Source of the DNA: Indibacter alkaliphilus LW1
Lineage (GTDB): Bacteria > Bacteroidota > Bacteroidia > Cytophagales > Cyclobacteriaceae
Length of the DNA: 64,000 nucleotides
Assembly: GCF_000295935.2 (NCBI RefSeq)
Contig: NZ_ALWO02000032.1
Location: 124,001-188,000, forward strand
Direction of reading: 5' to 3'
The notes under the pieces were generated by a model. The model saw only the letters and a program-made list of their open reading frames with translations, was not told the DNA's origin and did not search any database. Both the position numbers and the translations under genes were made by a program. The first letter of the stretch is position 1; every line of letters starts with the position of its first letter. Below, one piece after another: positions 7,170 to 15,418 of the stretch.

Positions 7170-8648
7170 ATGAACTACAAAAACATTCGCCCAATTAAAG
7201 GATATTTCTATCCTTTACTCTTTATATTAGCTTTAGCTTTTACAGCCTGCACCCAAAGCCAGTCTAGGAACACAGGTGCCAAAAGCTACACAAAGGATTA
7301 CAGCAAAACCAAAGTATTCGGAGAAATGGTAGCAGAACTGACTGCACCTCCCCATGTACCTCCACCTGTTGGAAACAGACCAGCCATGAAACTCTACATG
7401 GAAATGGAAATAACCGAAGAAGAAATGGAAATGGCCGACGGGGTATCCTACCTTTTCTGGACCTTTGGCGGTACAGTGCCAGGCTCATTTATCCGCGCCA
7501 GAGTGGGTGACGAAGTAGAATTCAAAATCAAGAACCACCCTGACAATAAACTGCCACACAACATTGACCTTCACGCGGTGACAGGTCAGGGAGGTGGCGC
7601 CGAAGCTTCATTTGTTGCACCAGGCCATGAAAAAACCTTCTCTTTCAAATTGATCAACCCTGGGCTTTATGTATATCACTGTGCTACAGCTCCAGTGGGC
7701 ATGCACATCGCCAACGGAATGTATGGACTGATTCTCGTAGAACCAGAAGGCGGTTTACCTCCAGTAGACAAAGAGTTCTATGTGATGCAAGGAGACTTTT
7801 ATACTGAAGGTAGATTTGGAGAACCTGGTTTACAGCCTTTCGACATGCAAAAAGCTTACGACGAAAGACCTGATTATGTGGTATTCAACGGTAGCGTCAA
7901 TGGGCTCAGCGGAGAAAATGCACTCCAAGCAAAAGCAGGTGAAACCATCAGGATCTTCTTTGGAAACGGTGGCCCTAACCTGGCTTCTTCCTTCCACGTC
8001 ATCGGAGAAATTTTCGATAAAGTCTATGTAGACGGTGGTGATCAGATCAATTCCAATGTAGGTACTACTTTGGTCCCGGCAGGTGGAGCTGCGATCCTGG
8101 AATTCAAAGCTGATGTACCCTCTAACCTTGTCCTCGTAGATCACTCCATTTTCAGGGCATTCAACAAAGGTGCTTTGGGAATCTTAAGTGTAACTGGTGA
8201 AGAAAATGAAAAAATCTTTGCCGGAGAAATCATGGAAGGCATCTATCTCCCTGAAGGCAGTACCATTCAAAAAATGCCCAAAGATGGCAATGTTGTAAGC
8301 CCTCCTGTAACCATGACCAAAAGTGAGCTGATCGATACAGGAAAGAAAATCTACATGCAGGCCTGCTTTGCCTGTCACCAAGCCAATGGTGAAGGGGTAG
8401 CTAATGCCTTCCCTCCCCTAGCCAATGCCGACTACCTGAATGCTGATGTCAATCGCTCTATAGATGTATTACTTCATGGGCTTTCCGGTGAAATCACAGT
8501 AAACGGAAAAAAATACAACAGCATCATGCCTTCCCAGCAGCTCAAGGATGAAGAGGTGGCAGCAGTATTGACTTATGTGTACAACAGCTGGGGAAATAAC
8601 GGTTCCGAAGTCACCCCTGAAATGGTGAACAAAAGAAGAAAGAAATGA
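7170..8648 (+). CDS. nirK: Copper nitrite reductase fused to a C-terminal cytochrome c domain (lipoprotein)
   Basis: Reduces nitrite to NO. The 492-residue protein begins with a lipoprotein signal (ALAFTAC, Cys 27), so it is probably tethered in the periplasm. Two cupredoxin domains follow (about 85-345). Type 1 copper ligands are His130, Cys171, His179 and Met184. Type 2 ligands are His135, His170 and probably His325. The catalytic Asp is Asp133 and the catalytic His probably His276. A cytochrome c domain (about 385-475) carries CFACH at 399-403, with Met453 a likely axial ligand. The fusion gives the enzyme its own electron-donating heme, as known for some three-domain NirK proteins. nirV follows with a 4-base overlap (ATGA), so they are co-translated. 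Confidence 0.95.
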   Translation: MNYKNIRPIKGYFYPLLFILALAFTACTQSQSRNTGAKSYTKDYSKTKVFGEMVAELTAPPHVPPPVGNRPAMKLYMEMEITEEEMEMADGVSYLFWTFGGTVPGSFIRARVGDEVEFKIKNHPDNKLPHNIDLHAVTGQGGGAEASFVAPGHEKTFSFKLINPGLYVYHCATAPVGMHIANGMYGLILVEPEGGLPPVDKEFYVMQGDFYTEGRFGEPGLQPFDMQKAYDERPDYVVFNGSVNGLSGENALQAKAGETIRIFFGNGGPNLASSFHVIGEIFDKVYVDGGDQINSNVGTTLVPAGGAAILEFKADVPSNLVLVDHSIFRAFNKGALGILSVTGEENEKIFAGEIMEGIYLPEGSTIQKMPKDGNVVSPPVTMTKSELIDTGKKIYMQACFACHQANGEGVANAFPPLANADYLNADVNRSIDVLLHGLSGEITVNGKKYNSIMPSQQLKDEEVAAVLTYVYNSWGNNGSEVTPEMVNKRRKK

Positions 8649-9433
8649 GAAAGTTAATCTTACTGATGGCAGGCTTTTTTCTAATCAGCAATGCCTCAGC
8701 CCAAACAATTCAAATGGCTCTGATAGAAGGGGGGAATTATACCCCCCTCTACGGAGTGGGTGAACAATCAGAAACTTCTGTAGGGGACTTCTATTTGGAC
8801 AAACTCCCAGTCACTTATGCGGATTTTCAGGAATTTGTCCGAAAGCATCCCAAATGGCAAAAATCCAATGTCACCAAGTTATTTGCCGACAGCAGGTATT
8901 TATCCAATTGGGAAAATGACCTGAAAGCGCCCGCTAACTTGATGGACAAACCCATCACCATGGTATCTTGGTTTGCTGCCAAAGCCTACTGCGAATGCCA
9001 GGGAAAAAGACTTCCTACAGTGGATGAATGGGAATATGCTGCCATGGCCTCAACTTCCAAAAGAGATGCCCGCTCAGACAGCCTCTATAATGTATCCATA
9101 CTCAGAAGCTATGAACAACCCAAAACCTACATGAAAACTGTAGGGAACTCAGAATCAAATTACTGGGGTGTCCAAGACATGCATGGCATGGTCTGGGAAT
9201 GGACTCAGGACTTCAACTCCATCATCCTGACCGGAGAATCCAGAAACAACGGCAACACCGATGCAGGGCTCTTTTGCGCCGCAGGTGCCATCGGTGCCAA
9301 AGACATGATGAACTATGCGGCATTTATGCGCTTCGCCATGCGCTCCAGCCTGAAGGCCAATTTCTCCCTAACAACCCTGGGGTTCAGATGTGCCAAAGAT
9401 GCTGGGCCACAAAATCAACTCACATTTAAATAA
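8645..9433 (+). CDS. nirV: NirV-like formylglycine-generating-enzyme-fold protein
   Basis: A 262-residue protein with an N-terminal signal peptide ending near NASAQ, followed by an FGE/SUMF1-type fold: GGNYTPLYG near the start, VSWFAAKAYCECQGKRLP and EWEYAA in the middle, and GMVWEWTQDF and LGFRCAK near the end. The stretch that carries the catalytic cysteine pair in true formylglycine-generating enzymes here reads AAFMRFAMRSS, without Cys, so oxidase activity is unlikely. Proteins of this kind accompany nirK in several denitrifiers under the name NirV; their exact role is unsettled and may be in NirK maturation. It overlaps nirK by four bases and is followed closely by the SCO gene. Confidence 0.8.
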   Translation: MRKLILLMAGFFLISNASAQTIQMALIEGGNYTPLYGVGEQSETSVGDFYLDKLPVTYADFQEFVRKHPKWQKSNVTKLFADSRYLSNWENDLKAPANLMDKPITMVSWFAAKAYCECQGKRLPTVDEWEYAAMASTSKRDARSDSLYNVSILRSYEQPKTYMKTVGNSESNYWGVQDMHGMVWEWTQDFNSIILTGESRNNGNTDAGLFCAAGAIGAKDMMNYAAFMRFAMRSSLKANFSLTTLGFRCAKDAGPQNQLTFK

Positions 9434-9440
9434 AACGATC

Positions 9441-10031
9441 ATGCGTTACTTCAGCCTTATCCTTCTATCTTTTTTCCTTTTCTCTTGTCAGGAAAATACC
9501 CAAATAGAACAATCTGAAAATATGGAAGATACCATGGATGACCTCTCTATTTATCAGCTTCCTTCTGAATGGAATACCCAGGACGGGCAGACCATCGAGT
9601 TCAAAGACCTCAAAGGGAAGCCATTGGTCGTAGTGATGATCTATACGGCCTGTAGAACAGCCTGTCCTAGATTGGTAGCCGATATGCGCATGATCGAGGA
9701 AAGAGTTTCATCCAAAAAAATGAGAGATATCCAATACGTGATGGTCAGTATTGACCCTATCAATGATACCCCTGAAAAACTGAAGCAATTTGCAAAGGAC
9801 AACCAGATGGAAGGCCCGGAATGGCTTTTCCTACAAGGCACCGAAGATGGCGTCAGGGACTTTGCTAATATCATGGCCGTCAAGTACAAGCAAATCAATC
9901 CCATAGATTTTTCCCACTCCAACATCATCTCTGTTTTTGACCGCCGAGGGGTAATGAAGTACCAAAAAGAAGGGCTTGGATTGGTTGGCGAAGAGATTGT
10001 AAATAAGATTGTGGCTGTGGCTAAAAACTAA
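9441..10031 (+). CDS. SCO1/SenC-family copper chaperone lipoprotein
   Basis: With the ATG at 9441 the product has 196 residues and a lipoprotein signal (FFLFSC, Cys 16). The thioredoxin-like SCO fold is evident: the copper-binding CxxxC pair is Cys71 and Cys75 (ACRTACPRL), the family VSIDP strand is at about 102-106 and the conserved copper-ligand histidine is His159 in FSHSN. SCO proteins deliver copper or reduce cysteines at copper sites of oxidases. Beside nirK and nirV the likely client is the NirK copper centre. An in-frame start at 9390 would overlap the previous gene and put 17 unrelated residues before the signal, so it was not used. Confidence 0.85.
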   Translation: MRYFSLILLSFFLFSCQENTQIEQSENMEDTMDDLSIYQLPSEWNTQDGQTIEFKDLKGKPLVVVMIYTACRTACPRLVADMRMIEERVSSKKMRDIQYVMVSIDPINDTPEKLKQFAKDNQMEGPEWLFLQGTEDGVRDFANIMAVKYKQINPIDFSHSNIISVFDRRGVMKYQKEGLGLVGEEIVNKIVAVAKN

Positions 10032-10034
10032 CCA

Positions 10035-10190
10035 CTCTTCGAAATTTGCAATTTGGAGGTACAGATAAAAGAAATTTCCAATTCCATTCAACCTTAAACT
10101 GAATTCAGGATTGCAAATCCTATTCATCAAGAGTTCGGGATTGCAAATCCCGAAAAGATTGGCAAATCCCCAACAACTACCCTACTTCCA
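10035..10190. repeat. REP-like repeat family B, copy 1
   Basis: A block of about 150 bases that contains CTTCGAAATTTGCAATTT, an AGGATTGCAAATCCT palindrome and CGGGATTGCAAATCCCG, a 17-base palindrome with loop GCA, plus a partial third unit (GGCAAATCCC). It aligns by eye along its length with 11670-11820. It lies between the SCO gene and the convergent hemerythrin gene, and its right end runs into the last codons of the latter. Confidence 0.75.
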
Positions 10191-10646
10191 AAATTCATCT
10201 TCCCATACTTCGCAGGAAGTGGCTTTGCCATGGTGTTGGGCGATGATTGTAAGCTGATCTGCTGTTGCTGTGTCCTGAATTTCATTGAATAAGACCCTTT
10301 CTTCGAATCTGATATGGGCTTCCAATTGCCTTTCCAATTGATTGAGGTGATCATAATCCGACTTTGAAGCATTAAAAAGATCTTTCAGGATTTGATGTTC
10401 CTCGAGTGCTTGTCTTACCATTTCGTGATCATTACCCAGCACGGGAAAAACGAACCGCTCCTCTTCCTGAAAATGCGGCACCAAGTGTTCCTTCCAGAAC
10501 CAGTTGCAATACTTTTTGATTCTTTTTTCCTCTACTCCCATTTTTATACCCTGTCGGATCTTAAAACAAAGTAACAATCCCTGATGATGGTCTTTACTGA
10601 GTCCGTGCAGGCTTTGGTGACGTTTAATGGGTTGGTGCTTGGTCAT
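10182..10646 (-). CDS. Hemerythrin HHE-domain protein
   Basis: A 154-residue cytoplasmic four-helix protein with regularly placed di-iron ligands: HQSLHGLSKDHH at the N-terminus, HLVPHFQEEER in the second helix, HEMVRQALEEHQ in the third and LEAHIRFEERVLF in the fourth. HHE proteins bind O2 or NO, or help repair iron centres. Its location between nirK/SCO genes and the HPP gene fits a role in handling NO. It is divergent from the HPP gene, with a 60-base shared control region containing the small palindrome GGCAATTTGCC. Confidence 0.8.
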   Translation of the reverse strand: MTKHQPIKRHQSLHGLSKDHHQGLLLCFKIRQGIKMGVEEKRIKKYCNWFWKEHLVPHFQEEERFVFPVLGNDHEMVRQALEEHQILKDLFNASKSDYDHLNQLERQLEAHIRFEERVLFNEIQDTATADQLTIIAQHHGKATSCEVWEDEFWK

Positions 10647-10693
10647 TTTTTGAAATCTAAGATGGTTTAAAACATGACATAAGGCAATTTGCC

Positions 10694-10701
10694 TATTTTT
10701 G
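10694..10701 (+). promoter_or_regulatory. -7 box upstream of the HPP gene
   Basis: TATTTTTG matches the Bacteroidota -7 consensus TAnnTTTG exactly. It ends six bases before the ATG at 10707, so the transcript would have almost no leader. Either the mRNA is leaderless or translation starts further in. Confidence 0.4.
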
Positions 10702-10706
10702 CATCC

Positions 10707-11342
10707 ATGAAAAAGAAAAAGCTGAAAAAGTCCTTACAAAAAGCCCGATACATTGTATATAAGGAAACAAGGCACAATCCTACAGACAATGCATGGTCTT
10801 TTTTTGGTGGCTTTTTAGGTTTAAGTACTATAGGCATCCTTCAAGGACTCTTCCACACTGATGACAATTCGGATATTTTATTTTTGATTGGAGCATTTGG
10901 AGCCACCTCAGTCATATTATTCGGCAATCCTCACGGTCCATTTGCTCAACCCAGAAATTTATTCTTGGGAAGCTTAATCTCGGCAGTTATTGGAGTTACA
11001 GTTTATAAGTTTTTTTACATTGAATCCATGATCTGGTTTTCACCGGCATTGTCTGTTTCATTGGCTATTCTGGCCATGCAATACACCAAAACTTTACATC
11101 CTCCTGGGGGTGCCATTGCACTAATTGCAAATATCGGTTCGGATGAAATCAAATCAATGGGATACTTTTATGTCATCAACCCGATCCTGACCGGTATCAT
11201 CATTCTTTTTGTAATGGCCATTTTATTCAATAATTTATCCAAAAACAGGGTTTATCCATACAGAGATGAAGAAATCCGGCCTTTAAAATATGGAGAGAAA
11301 GTCTATTTTTGGAAAAAGGAAACCAAACAGACTGAATTTTAA
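10707..11342 (+). CDS. HPP-family integral membrane protein
   Basis: A 211-residue membrane protein with a basic N-terminus (MKKKKLKKS) and four to five hydrophobic segments. Family marks are FGATSVILFGNPHGPFAQPRN and LHPPGGAIAL, the latter containing the HPP motif that names the family. HPP proteins of cyanobacteria and chloroplasts have been linked to nitrite transport; beside a nitrite reductase cluster a role in nitrite movement across the inner membrane is a reasonable inference, not proven here. The ATG at 10707 is preferred over 10689 because the family's positively charged start begins there. A small gene follows after four bases. Confidence 0.8.
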   Translation: MKKKKLKKSLQKARYIVYKETRHNPTDNAWSFFGGFLGLSTIGILQGLFHTDDNSDILFLIGAFGATSVILFGNPHGPFAQPRNLFLGSLISAVIGVTVYKFFYIESMIWFSPALSVSLAILAMQYTKTLHPPGGAIALIANIGSDEIKSMGYFYVINPILTGIIILFVMAILFNNLSKNRVYPYRDEEIRPLKYGEKVYFWKKETKQTEF

Positions 11343-11346
11343 GCAA

Positions 11347-11661
11347 ATGGCTAATACCTCTGAACTTCAAAATCTACTTCAAAAAATTCAGGCAGGGGAA
11401 TTTCAGGATATGACCAATTCAATACAAAAAGAATTAAACTTGACATACCTTCCTGACAACAACCCCACAGCCAATCTTTGTCTTAGAGAAGTGGCAGAGA
11501 TTCGGGATGAATACCGAACCCATTTTTCAAGCCTGGATCTTGCATTTTACCTTTTAGGAATTGATTTTGAAGAGAAAGTTAAGAATGGTATTAATTCAGC
11601 TATTCCAAAGTCAACCGAGAAATTTTGGGAAAGTATCAGAATTGGTTCCGGGAAAACTTGA
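11347..11661 (+). CDS. Small protein of unknown function downstream of HPP
   Basis: A 104-residue acidic soluble protein that starts four bases after the HPP stop codon, so the two are very likely co-transcribed. No signal peptide, no membrane helix and no motif that I recognise. The N-terminal half is helical (LQNLLQKIQAGEFQDM), the middle has a short NLCLREVAEIRDEYR segment and the C-terminal half looks helical. Start 11347 is an ATG; an upstream in-frame start at 11290 lies inside the HPP gene. Partnership with HPP is inferred from position only. Confidence 0.55.
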   Translation: MANTSELQNLLQKIQAGEFQDMTNSIQKELNLTYLPDNNPTANLCLREVAEIRDEYRTHFSSLDLAFYLLGIDFEEKVKNGINSAIPKSTEKFWESIRIGSGKT

Positions 11662-11669
11662 ATCATTAT

Positions 11670-11820
11670 CCTCGCTCCTCGAAATTTGAAATTTCGAGTA
11701 CAGATAAAAGGGATTTTTAATTCCAATCTACCCTAAACCGGAAATAAGGATTTCAAATCCTATTTATCTAGGTTCGGGATTGCAAATCCCGAATAGCTGG
11801 CAGCTGAGTAGCCCTAACTT
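11670..11820. repeat. REP-like repeat family B, copy 2
   Basis: Second copy of the block at 10035-10190, in the same orientation. It shows CTCGAAATTTGAAATTTCGAG as a near-perfect palindrome, AGGATTTCAAATCCT and CGGGATTGCAAATCCCG. The stretches around ACAGATAAAAG and the last palindrome are almost identical to copy 1. Together the two copies bracket the hemerythrin, HPP and small-protein genes. Confidence 0.75.
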
Positions 11821-11827
11821 CCGGTAT

Positions 11828-12713
11828 CTATTTTAAAATATAACGTACTGAAATACTTCCATCTATAAAACTCCCTCCCCAATGGTTGAAATAAAAGTAA
11901 GGAATGAGGTCTATCCCGAGCGTAATTGGAATATCCCTAAATTTATATTCCAATCCTCCAATCCCCAGTAATCCCACTGCCGTAAACCCACCTGTACGAT
12001 AGCGGGTATAGAAGGGATAACACCTTGGATTATTCGGATCTTGACAATTACCAGGGCCTCTATACCCATAATAATAGTAATACCTATCGTAATGACCTAC
12101 CCTTGGCACCAAGTCCATAAACCCATGAAAGCTCCGGCACTCCCAATGCTCCGGATTGATGCATCTGATACATCCCTGATAGGGAAACTCCATGCCATCG
12201 AGAACCAACAACTAATTCCAAAGCACCTCTCGAACTGGTAAAATGTTTCAAAGAAACTCCTGAAGTAAATCCACCTCTTAATCCAATAGCTGTAGTATAT
12301 CCGGAAGCACCTGCCACACCACCTTTTGAATTACCTGAGGTTCTTGAACTTGTACTTCCCCTACCATAATTAGAAGAATTATTTTGAGATGTTCTGCCTT
12401 GATTTTCGCTGAGCAAGGAGGAACTGATATAACCAGTTTTGCCTCTATATTCTACTCTTTTCCAGGAACCTTCATTGCTGACTACTCTCACCTGTTCATT
12501 ATAACCCACTGTACTGACCACACTGTGTTCAGTACCTGTACCATTTCTTAAGTTTGCCCCAACAGTAGAGCTATCGTACATGGATTGAGCCATAGAAACG
12601 GAAACAAAAAAGAAGCATACAATGAAACTTAAGAGAAATAATTTACCCCAGATGAAGGATTTTATAGAAGTGAAAACACTCTTTTTTTTAAAAAAAATGA
12701 TAAGATCAACCAC
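11828..12713 (-). pseudogene. SH3-domain / outer-membrane beta-barrel gene with a frameshift
   Basis: Two minus-strand frames together give one protein of about 290 residues. The upstream part (12713 to about 12103) has a signal peptide (FIVCFFFVSVSMAQS), a bacterial SH3 domain (NLRNGTG, then GSWKRVEYRGKTGYISSSLL) and a Ser/Gly linker, then the start of a barrel (TTAIGLRGGFTSGVSLKHF, ELSWVYGLGAK). The barrel continues in the other frame from VGHYDRYYYYYGY to the final strand SISVRYILK, which ends in a C-terminal aromatic-type strand pattern. The switch lies in the three C's at 12100-12102; dropping one base restores GLGAK-VGHYD. This is either a real inactivating insertion or a sequencing error. 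It would otherwise be a surface protein of unknown role. Confidence 0.7.
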
Positions 12714-12927
12714 ATAAATTAGTTATTATTTACTCATCCAAAAATCAATTTTTATGCCAAACAAAATGAATTCTTCTTCATTGATCTGCAATCAAAAGAT
12801 CATCAGTGAACTTAGCTAATACCAGATTTTAACGAAACCTTATTCAGTTTAATTTCAAATTACTGTTTTTCAAAACCTTAAACCTTATTTTGTATATATT
12901 TAAGTATAATCAAAAGAAACTAGCGAG

Positions 12928-13155
12928 ATGGAAAAAACATGTTCAAACTGCAACCACTGGGAGCCAAATGCACCCGTGGTAGCCAAAAGAAAAAACTATG
13001 GCGAATGCAATAAATTGAGTCATATTGAATCAAAAATGGATCCTGATTACATCATTCCAGTCTTGAATGATGGCAAACCAATGGACCCCAACACCAAAGC
13101 CATTGAGTTTATAACCGGAGCCAACTTTGGATGCAATCAGTTTGCCAGTGCTTAA
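12928..13155 (+). CDS. Small four-cysteine protein, function unknown
   Basis: A 75-residue protein with Cys pairs at the start (CSNCNHW, residues 5 and 8) and single cysteines at GECNK and FGCNQF, a spacing compatible with one bound zinc or iron. No signal peptide or membrane helix. It stands alone between AT-rich stretches of about 200 bases on each side, in which I see no other gene. I do not recognise the family; similar small metal-knuckle proteins occur as orphans in Cytophagales genomes. Confidence 0.55.
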   Translation: MEKTCSNCNHWEPNAPVVAKRKNYGECNKLSHIESKMDPDYIIPVLNDGKPMDPNTKAIEFITGANFGCNQFASA

Positions 13156-13407
13156 TGGATTAATCTTGTCTCCATATTCTATCCATGAATTTGGAGCCAC
13201 CATTTTCCTGGTTATTCTTTATTTTAATAATTCACAATCAAAGGCTTATTGATGCATAAAAATGCATTATCTCTGTTGATTTTCCGTAATTTTTCTCTTC
13301 CCAGTTCAGACCCAATCTTAAAAATACAGTAAATACAAAAAATATTTTTTTATTTTCGAACCTGCTTACCTAATTAAGTATCCTAACAATCACCCCCAAT
13401 CATCTCA

Positions 13408-13896
13408 ATGAAAGGAATGCGATTAATACTAATTTGTTTAATGCTGTTGGCTTTTAACCTTAGCTTGGCCCAAGAAGCAGCCCCAGAGGTATTCAATATA
13501 GTTGAGATCGAAGGTGTTCGTGTGTTCGGTAAATCCGTTGACCATCAAACCCGCTGTGTCCATTGGCACTCGGCATTGGATGTTATTGCGATCAAATTCA
13601 AATGCTGCGATAAATATTACCCCTGTTTTTCCTGTCATGAGGAGGAAGCAGACCATGAACACCAAGTTTGGCCCAAATCTGAATTTAACCAAAAAGCCAT
13701 CCTGTGTGGTGTATGCGGACATGAGTTAAGCATCCAGGAATACATGGATGCTGATAACACTTGTCCTAAATGTGAGGCCAGTTTCAATCCAGGTTGTAGC
13801 AATCATTACCACTTGTATTTTGATATGCCAGAAAAAAACAAGACCAAATCTTATTTTGGAATTAAGGCTTTTTATAAAAATTCATCTACCCTTTAG
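13408..13896 (+). CDS. CHY zinc-finger protein with signal-like N-terminus
   Basis: A 162-residue protein. From about residue 40 it follows the CHY zinc-finger family: GKSVDHQTRCVHWHS, IKFKCCDKYYPCFSCHEEE, ILCGVCGHELS, CPKCEASFNPGC and a last NHYHLYFD, which supplies Cys/His ligands for several zinc ions. The first 22 residues (MKGMRLILICLMLLAFNLSLAQ) look like a signal peptide with cleavage after LAQ. Most bacterial CHY proteins lack such a signal, so an exported form would be unusual. No internal Met offers a plausible start without it. It converges on the COX15 gene with only 11 bases between the stops. Function unknown. Confidence 0.7.
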   Translation: MKGMRLILICLMLLAFNLSLAQEAAPEVFNIVEIEGVRVFGKSVDHQTRCVHWHSALDVIAIKFKCCDKYYPCFSCHEEEADHEHQVWPKSEFNQKAILCGVCGHELSIQEYMDADNTCPKCEASFNPGCSNHYHLYFDMPEKNKTKSYFGIKAFYKNSSTL

Positions 13897-13907
13897 AATA
13901 ATTAAGT

Positions 13908-14936
13908 TTAACTTGTTCTCTTCAACAAGGTAATCAAGGTAAGAAATACAATTACCGCTCCCAATTGATGTAATACCCCCAAACTCACCGGTATTGCCCA
14001 AATCAGGGTTAGCACCCCCAATAAAAACTGAACCCCAACCATTACCAATAGGAAATTGCCCAAGGGAAGAAGTTTAAAGGCATATTTCTTAATCCCCCAC
14101 CAAAGCCAAATCACTCCAAATACGATCAAATAGGCCAAATAGCGATGAATAAATTGGACTACAATCCCGTTTTCAAAAATTGCAAAACCACCGCTCAATT
14201 CAAATGCTGTATTTAAGTCTGAAGGGAACCAAGTTAATCCCATCTTTGGGAATGTATTGAACATTTTACCAGCTTTCAATCCTGCTACAAAAGCTCCGAA
14301 AACAATCTGTATACTGAGAAGGGACAAAAGCACAATAGTAGCCCGATTGATTGCCTTTGATGGTACTTTTTTTAAAGGCTTCCATTCTAATGCCACCCAG
14401 TATATATATCCTGCCAAAGCCAAAGCCGTAGATAGGTGCGCCGCCAATCTATAATGACTGACATGAGGCTTATCCACCAAGCCACTTTTTACCATATACC
14501 ATCCCAGCACTCCTTGAAACAACCCTCCTAAGAAAATCAGAAGAACCTGTTTCCGCATCCTAACATCAAAAACATCTTTGATCCAAAAGAAAATAGCAGG
14601 AAATAAAAAGACTAAGCCTACTACTCTACCAACCAAGCGATGCAGGTATTCCCAAAAATAAATCTGCTTAAAATCATTTAAGGTAAAATGATAATTATAA
14701 GCTTTGAATTCTGGGCTGCCTTGGTATTCTTCAAACTCATGTTGCCATTGCTCAGCAGTCAATGGAGGGATGGCCCCCGTAATGGGTTCCCAGCGGACCA
14801 TGGATAACCCCGATTGGGTCAATCTGGTAATCCCACCAATTACCACCATTAACAAAACTAAAATAACGCCTGTCATCAGCCAGCTGTGGACGGCAGATCT
14901 GTATTTTATTCTGTTCCTAACCTTTCCAGCAGGCAT
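13908..14936 (-). CDS. COX15/CtaA-family heme A synthase
   Basis: A polytopic membrane protein of about 340 residues and eight helices. Heme-ligating histidines typical of COX15 are in EYLHRLVGR, SHYRLAAHLS, FIHRYLAYL and VLHQLGAV. The N-terminal VIGGITRLTQSGLSMVRW and the loop GAIPPLTAEQW are signature segments. COX15 oxidises heme O to heme A for aa3-type oxidases. The start is either the ATG at 14936 or another at 14954; both overlap the end of the upstream QueD gene, so translation is coupled. It is on the minus strand between two plus-strand nitrate/nitrite blocks and may serve the aerobic oxidase rather than denitrification. Confidence 0.88.
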   Translation of the reverse strand: MPAGKVRNRIKYRSAVHSWLMTGVILVLLMVVIGGITRLTQSGLSMVRWEPITGAIPPLTAEQWQHEFEEYQGSPEFKAYNYHFTLNDFKQIYFWEYLHRLVGRVVGLVFLFPAIFFWIKDVFDVRMRKQVLLIFLGGLFQGVLGWYMVKSGLVDKPHVSHYRLAAHLSTALALAGYIYWVALEWKPLKKVPSKAINRATIVLLSLLSIQIVFGAFVAGLKAGKMFNTFPKMGLTWFPSDLNTAFELSGGFAIFENGIVVQFIHRYLAYLIVFGVIWLWWGIKKYAFKLLPLGNFLLVMVGVQFLLGVLTLIWAIPVSLGVLHQLGAVIVFLTLITLLKRTS

Positions 14937-15324
14937 AACAAGTAGCGGTTTCATAGAGGGTCAGGCTTTCTAATTTTACATGGGATGGAAGTTTTGGAAC
15001 TATCCTATCTTTCATCCATAGCAACATGCGTTCCGCAGTAGGTTCATGCTCCATCCAAAAGATTTTCTGCCACATCTGCTGAAAATCTCTTTTGTGATTT
15101 TCAGTGTTTTTTAATACCAGTGTATGATCGAGTTTTTCAATAATCTCCTCCTTCACGATTTTTTTCAGAGCCTTAAAATCCAATAACATGTCTTTCTCAA
15201 GTTCTTCTCCTGATACAGTAACATGAAGTACATAGCTATGCCCATGAAGATTGCTACAAGCCCCCTCATAATCGGAAATACTATGGGCAGATTCGAAGGA
15301 AAAGATTTTGGTGATGCTAAGCAT
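14917..15324 (-). CDS. queD: 6-carboxytetrahydropterin / 6-pyruvoyl-tetrahydropterin synthase (QueD-like)
   Basis: A 135-residue enzyme of the PTPS/QueD family. Zinc ligands are His14, His27 and His29 (FESAHS, NLHGHSY); Cys23 is the catalytic cysteine in the CxxxHGH arrangement. The LDHT motif near residue 80 and the C-terminal LTLYETATC strand are usual. QueD makes the queuosine precursor from dihydroneopterin triphosphate; pterin synthesis is the alternative. Start 15324 gives the family N-terminus, whereas the longer frame to 15369 adds 15 unrelated residues. It overlaps COX15. Confidence 0.85.
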   Translation of the reverse strand: MLSITKIFSFESAHSISDYEGACSNLHGHSYVLHVTVSGEELEKDMLLDFKALKKIVKEEIIEKLDHTLVLKNTENHKRDFQQMWQKIFWMEHEPTAERMLLWMKDRIVPKLPSHVKLESLTLYETATCYACWKG

Positions 15325-15418
15325 GTAGGAAATGGTAGTAGGTAAATGACGAATAGAATTAGGCGACAATATTATCCTTTATTACCTCTTCTCATTGCAA
15401 CTTGAATCATATCGTTTT

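Noticed and set aside
15402-15415. TTGAATCATATCGT as the main Fnr site of narK
   Set aside because: Its distance to the -7 box (50 bases) does not fit; the site at 15419-15432 has the same phasing as at nirK.
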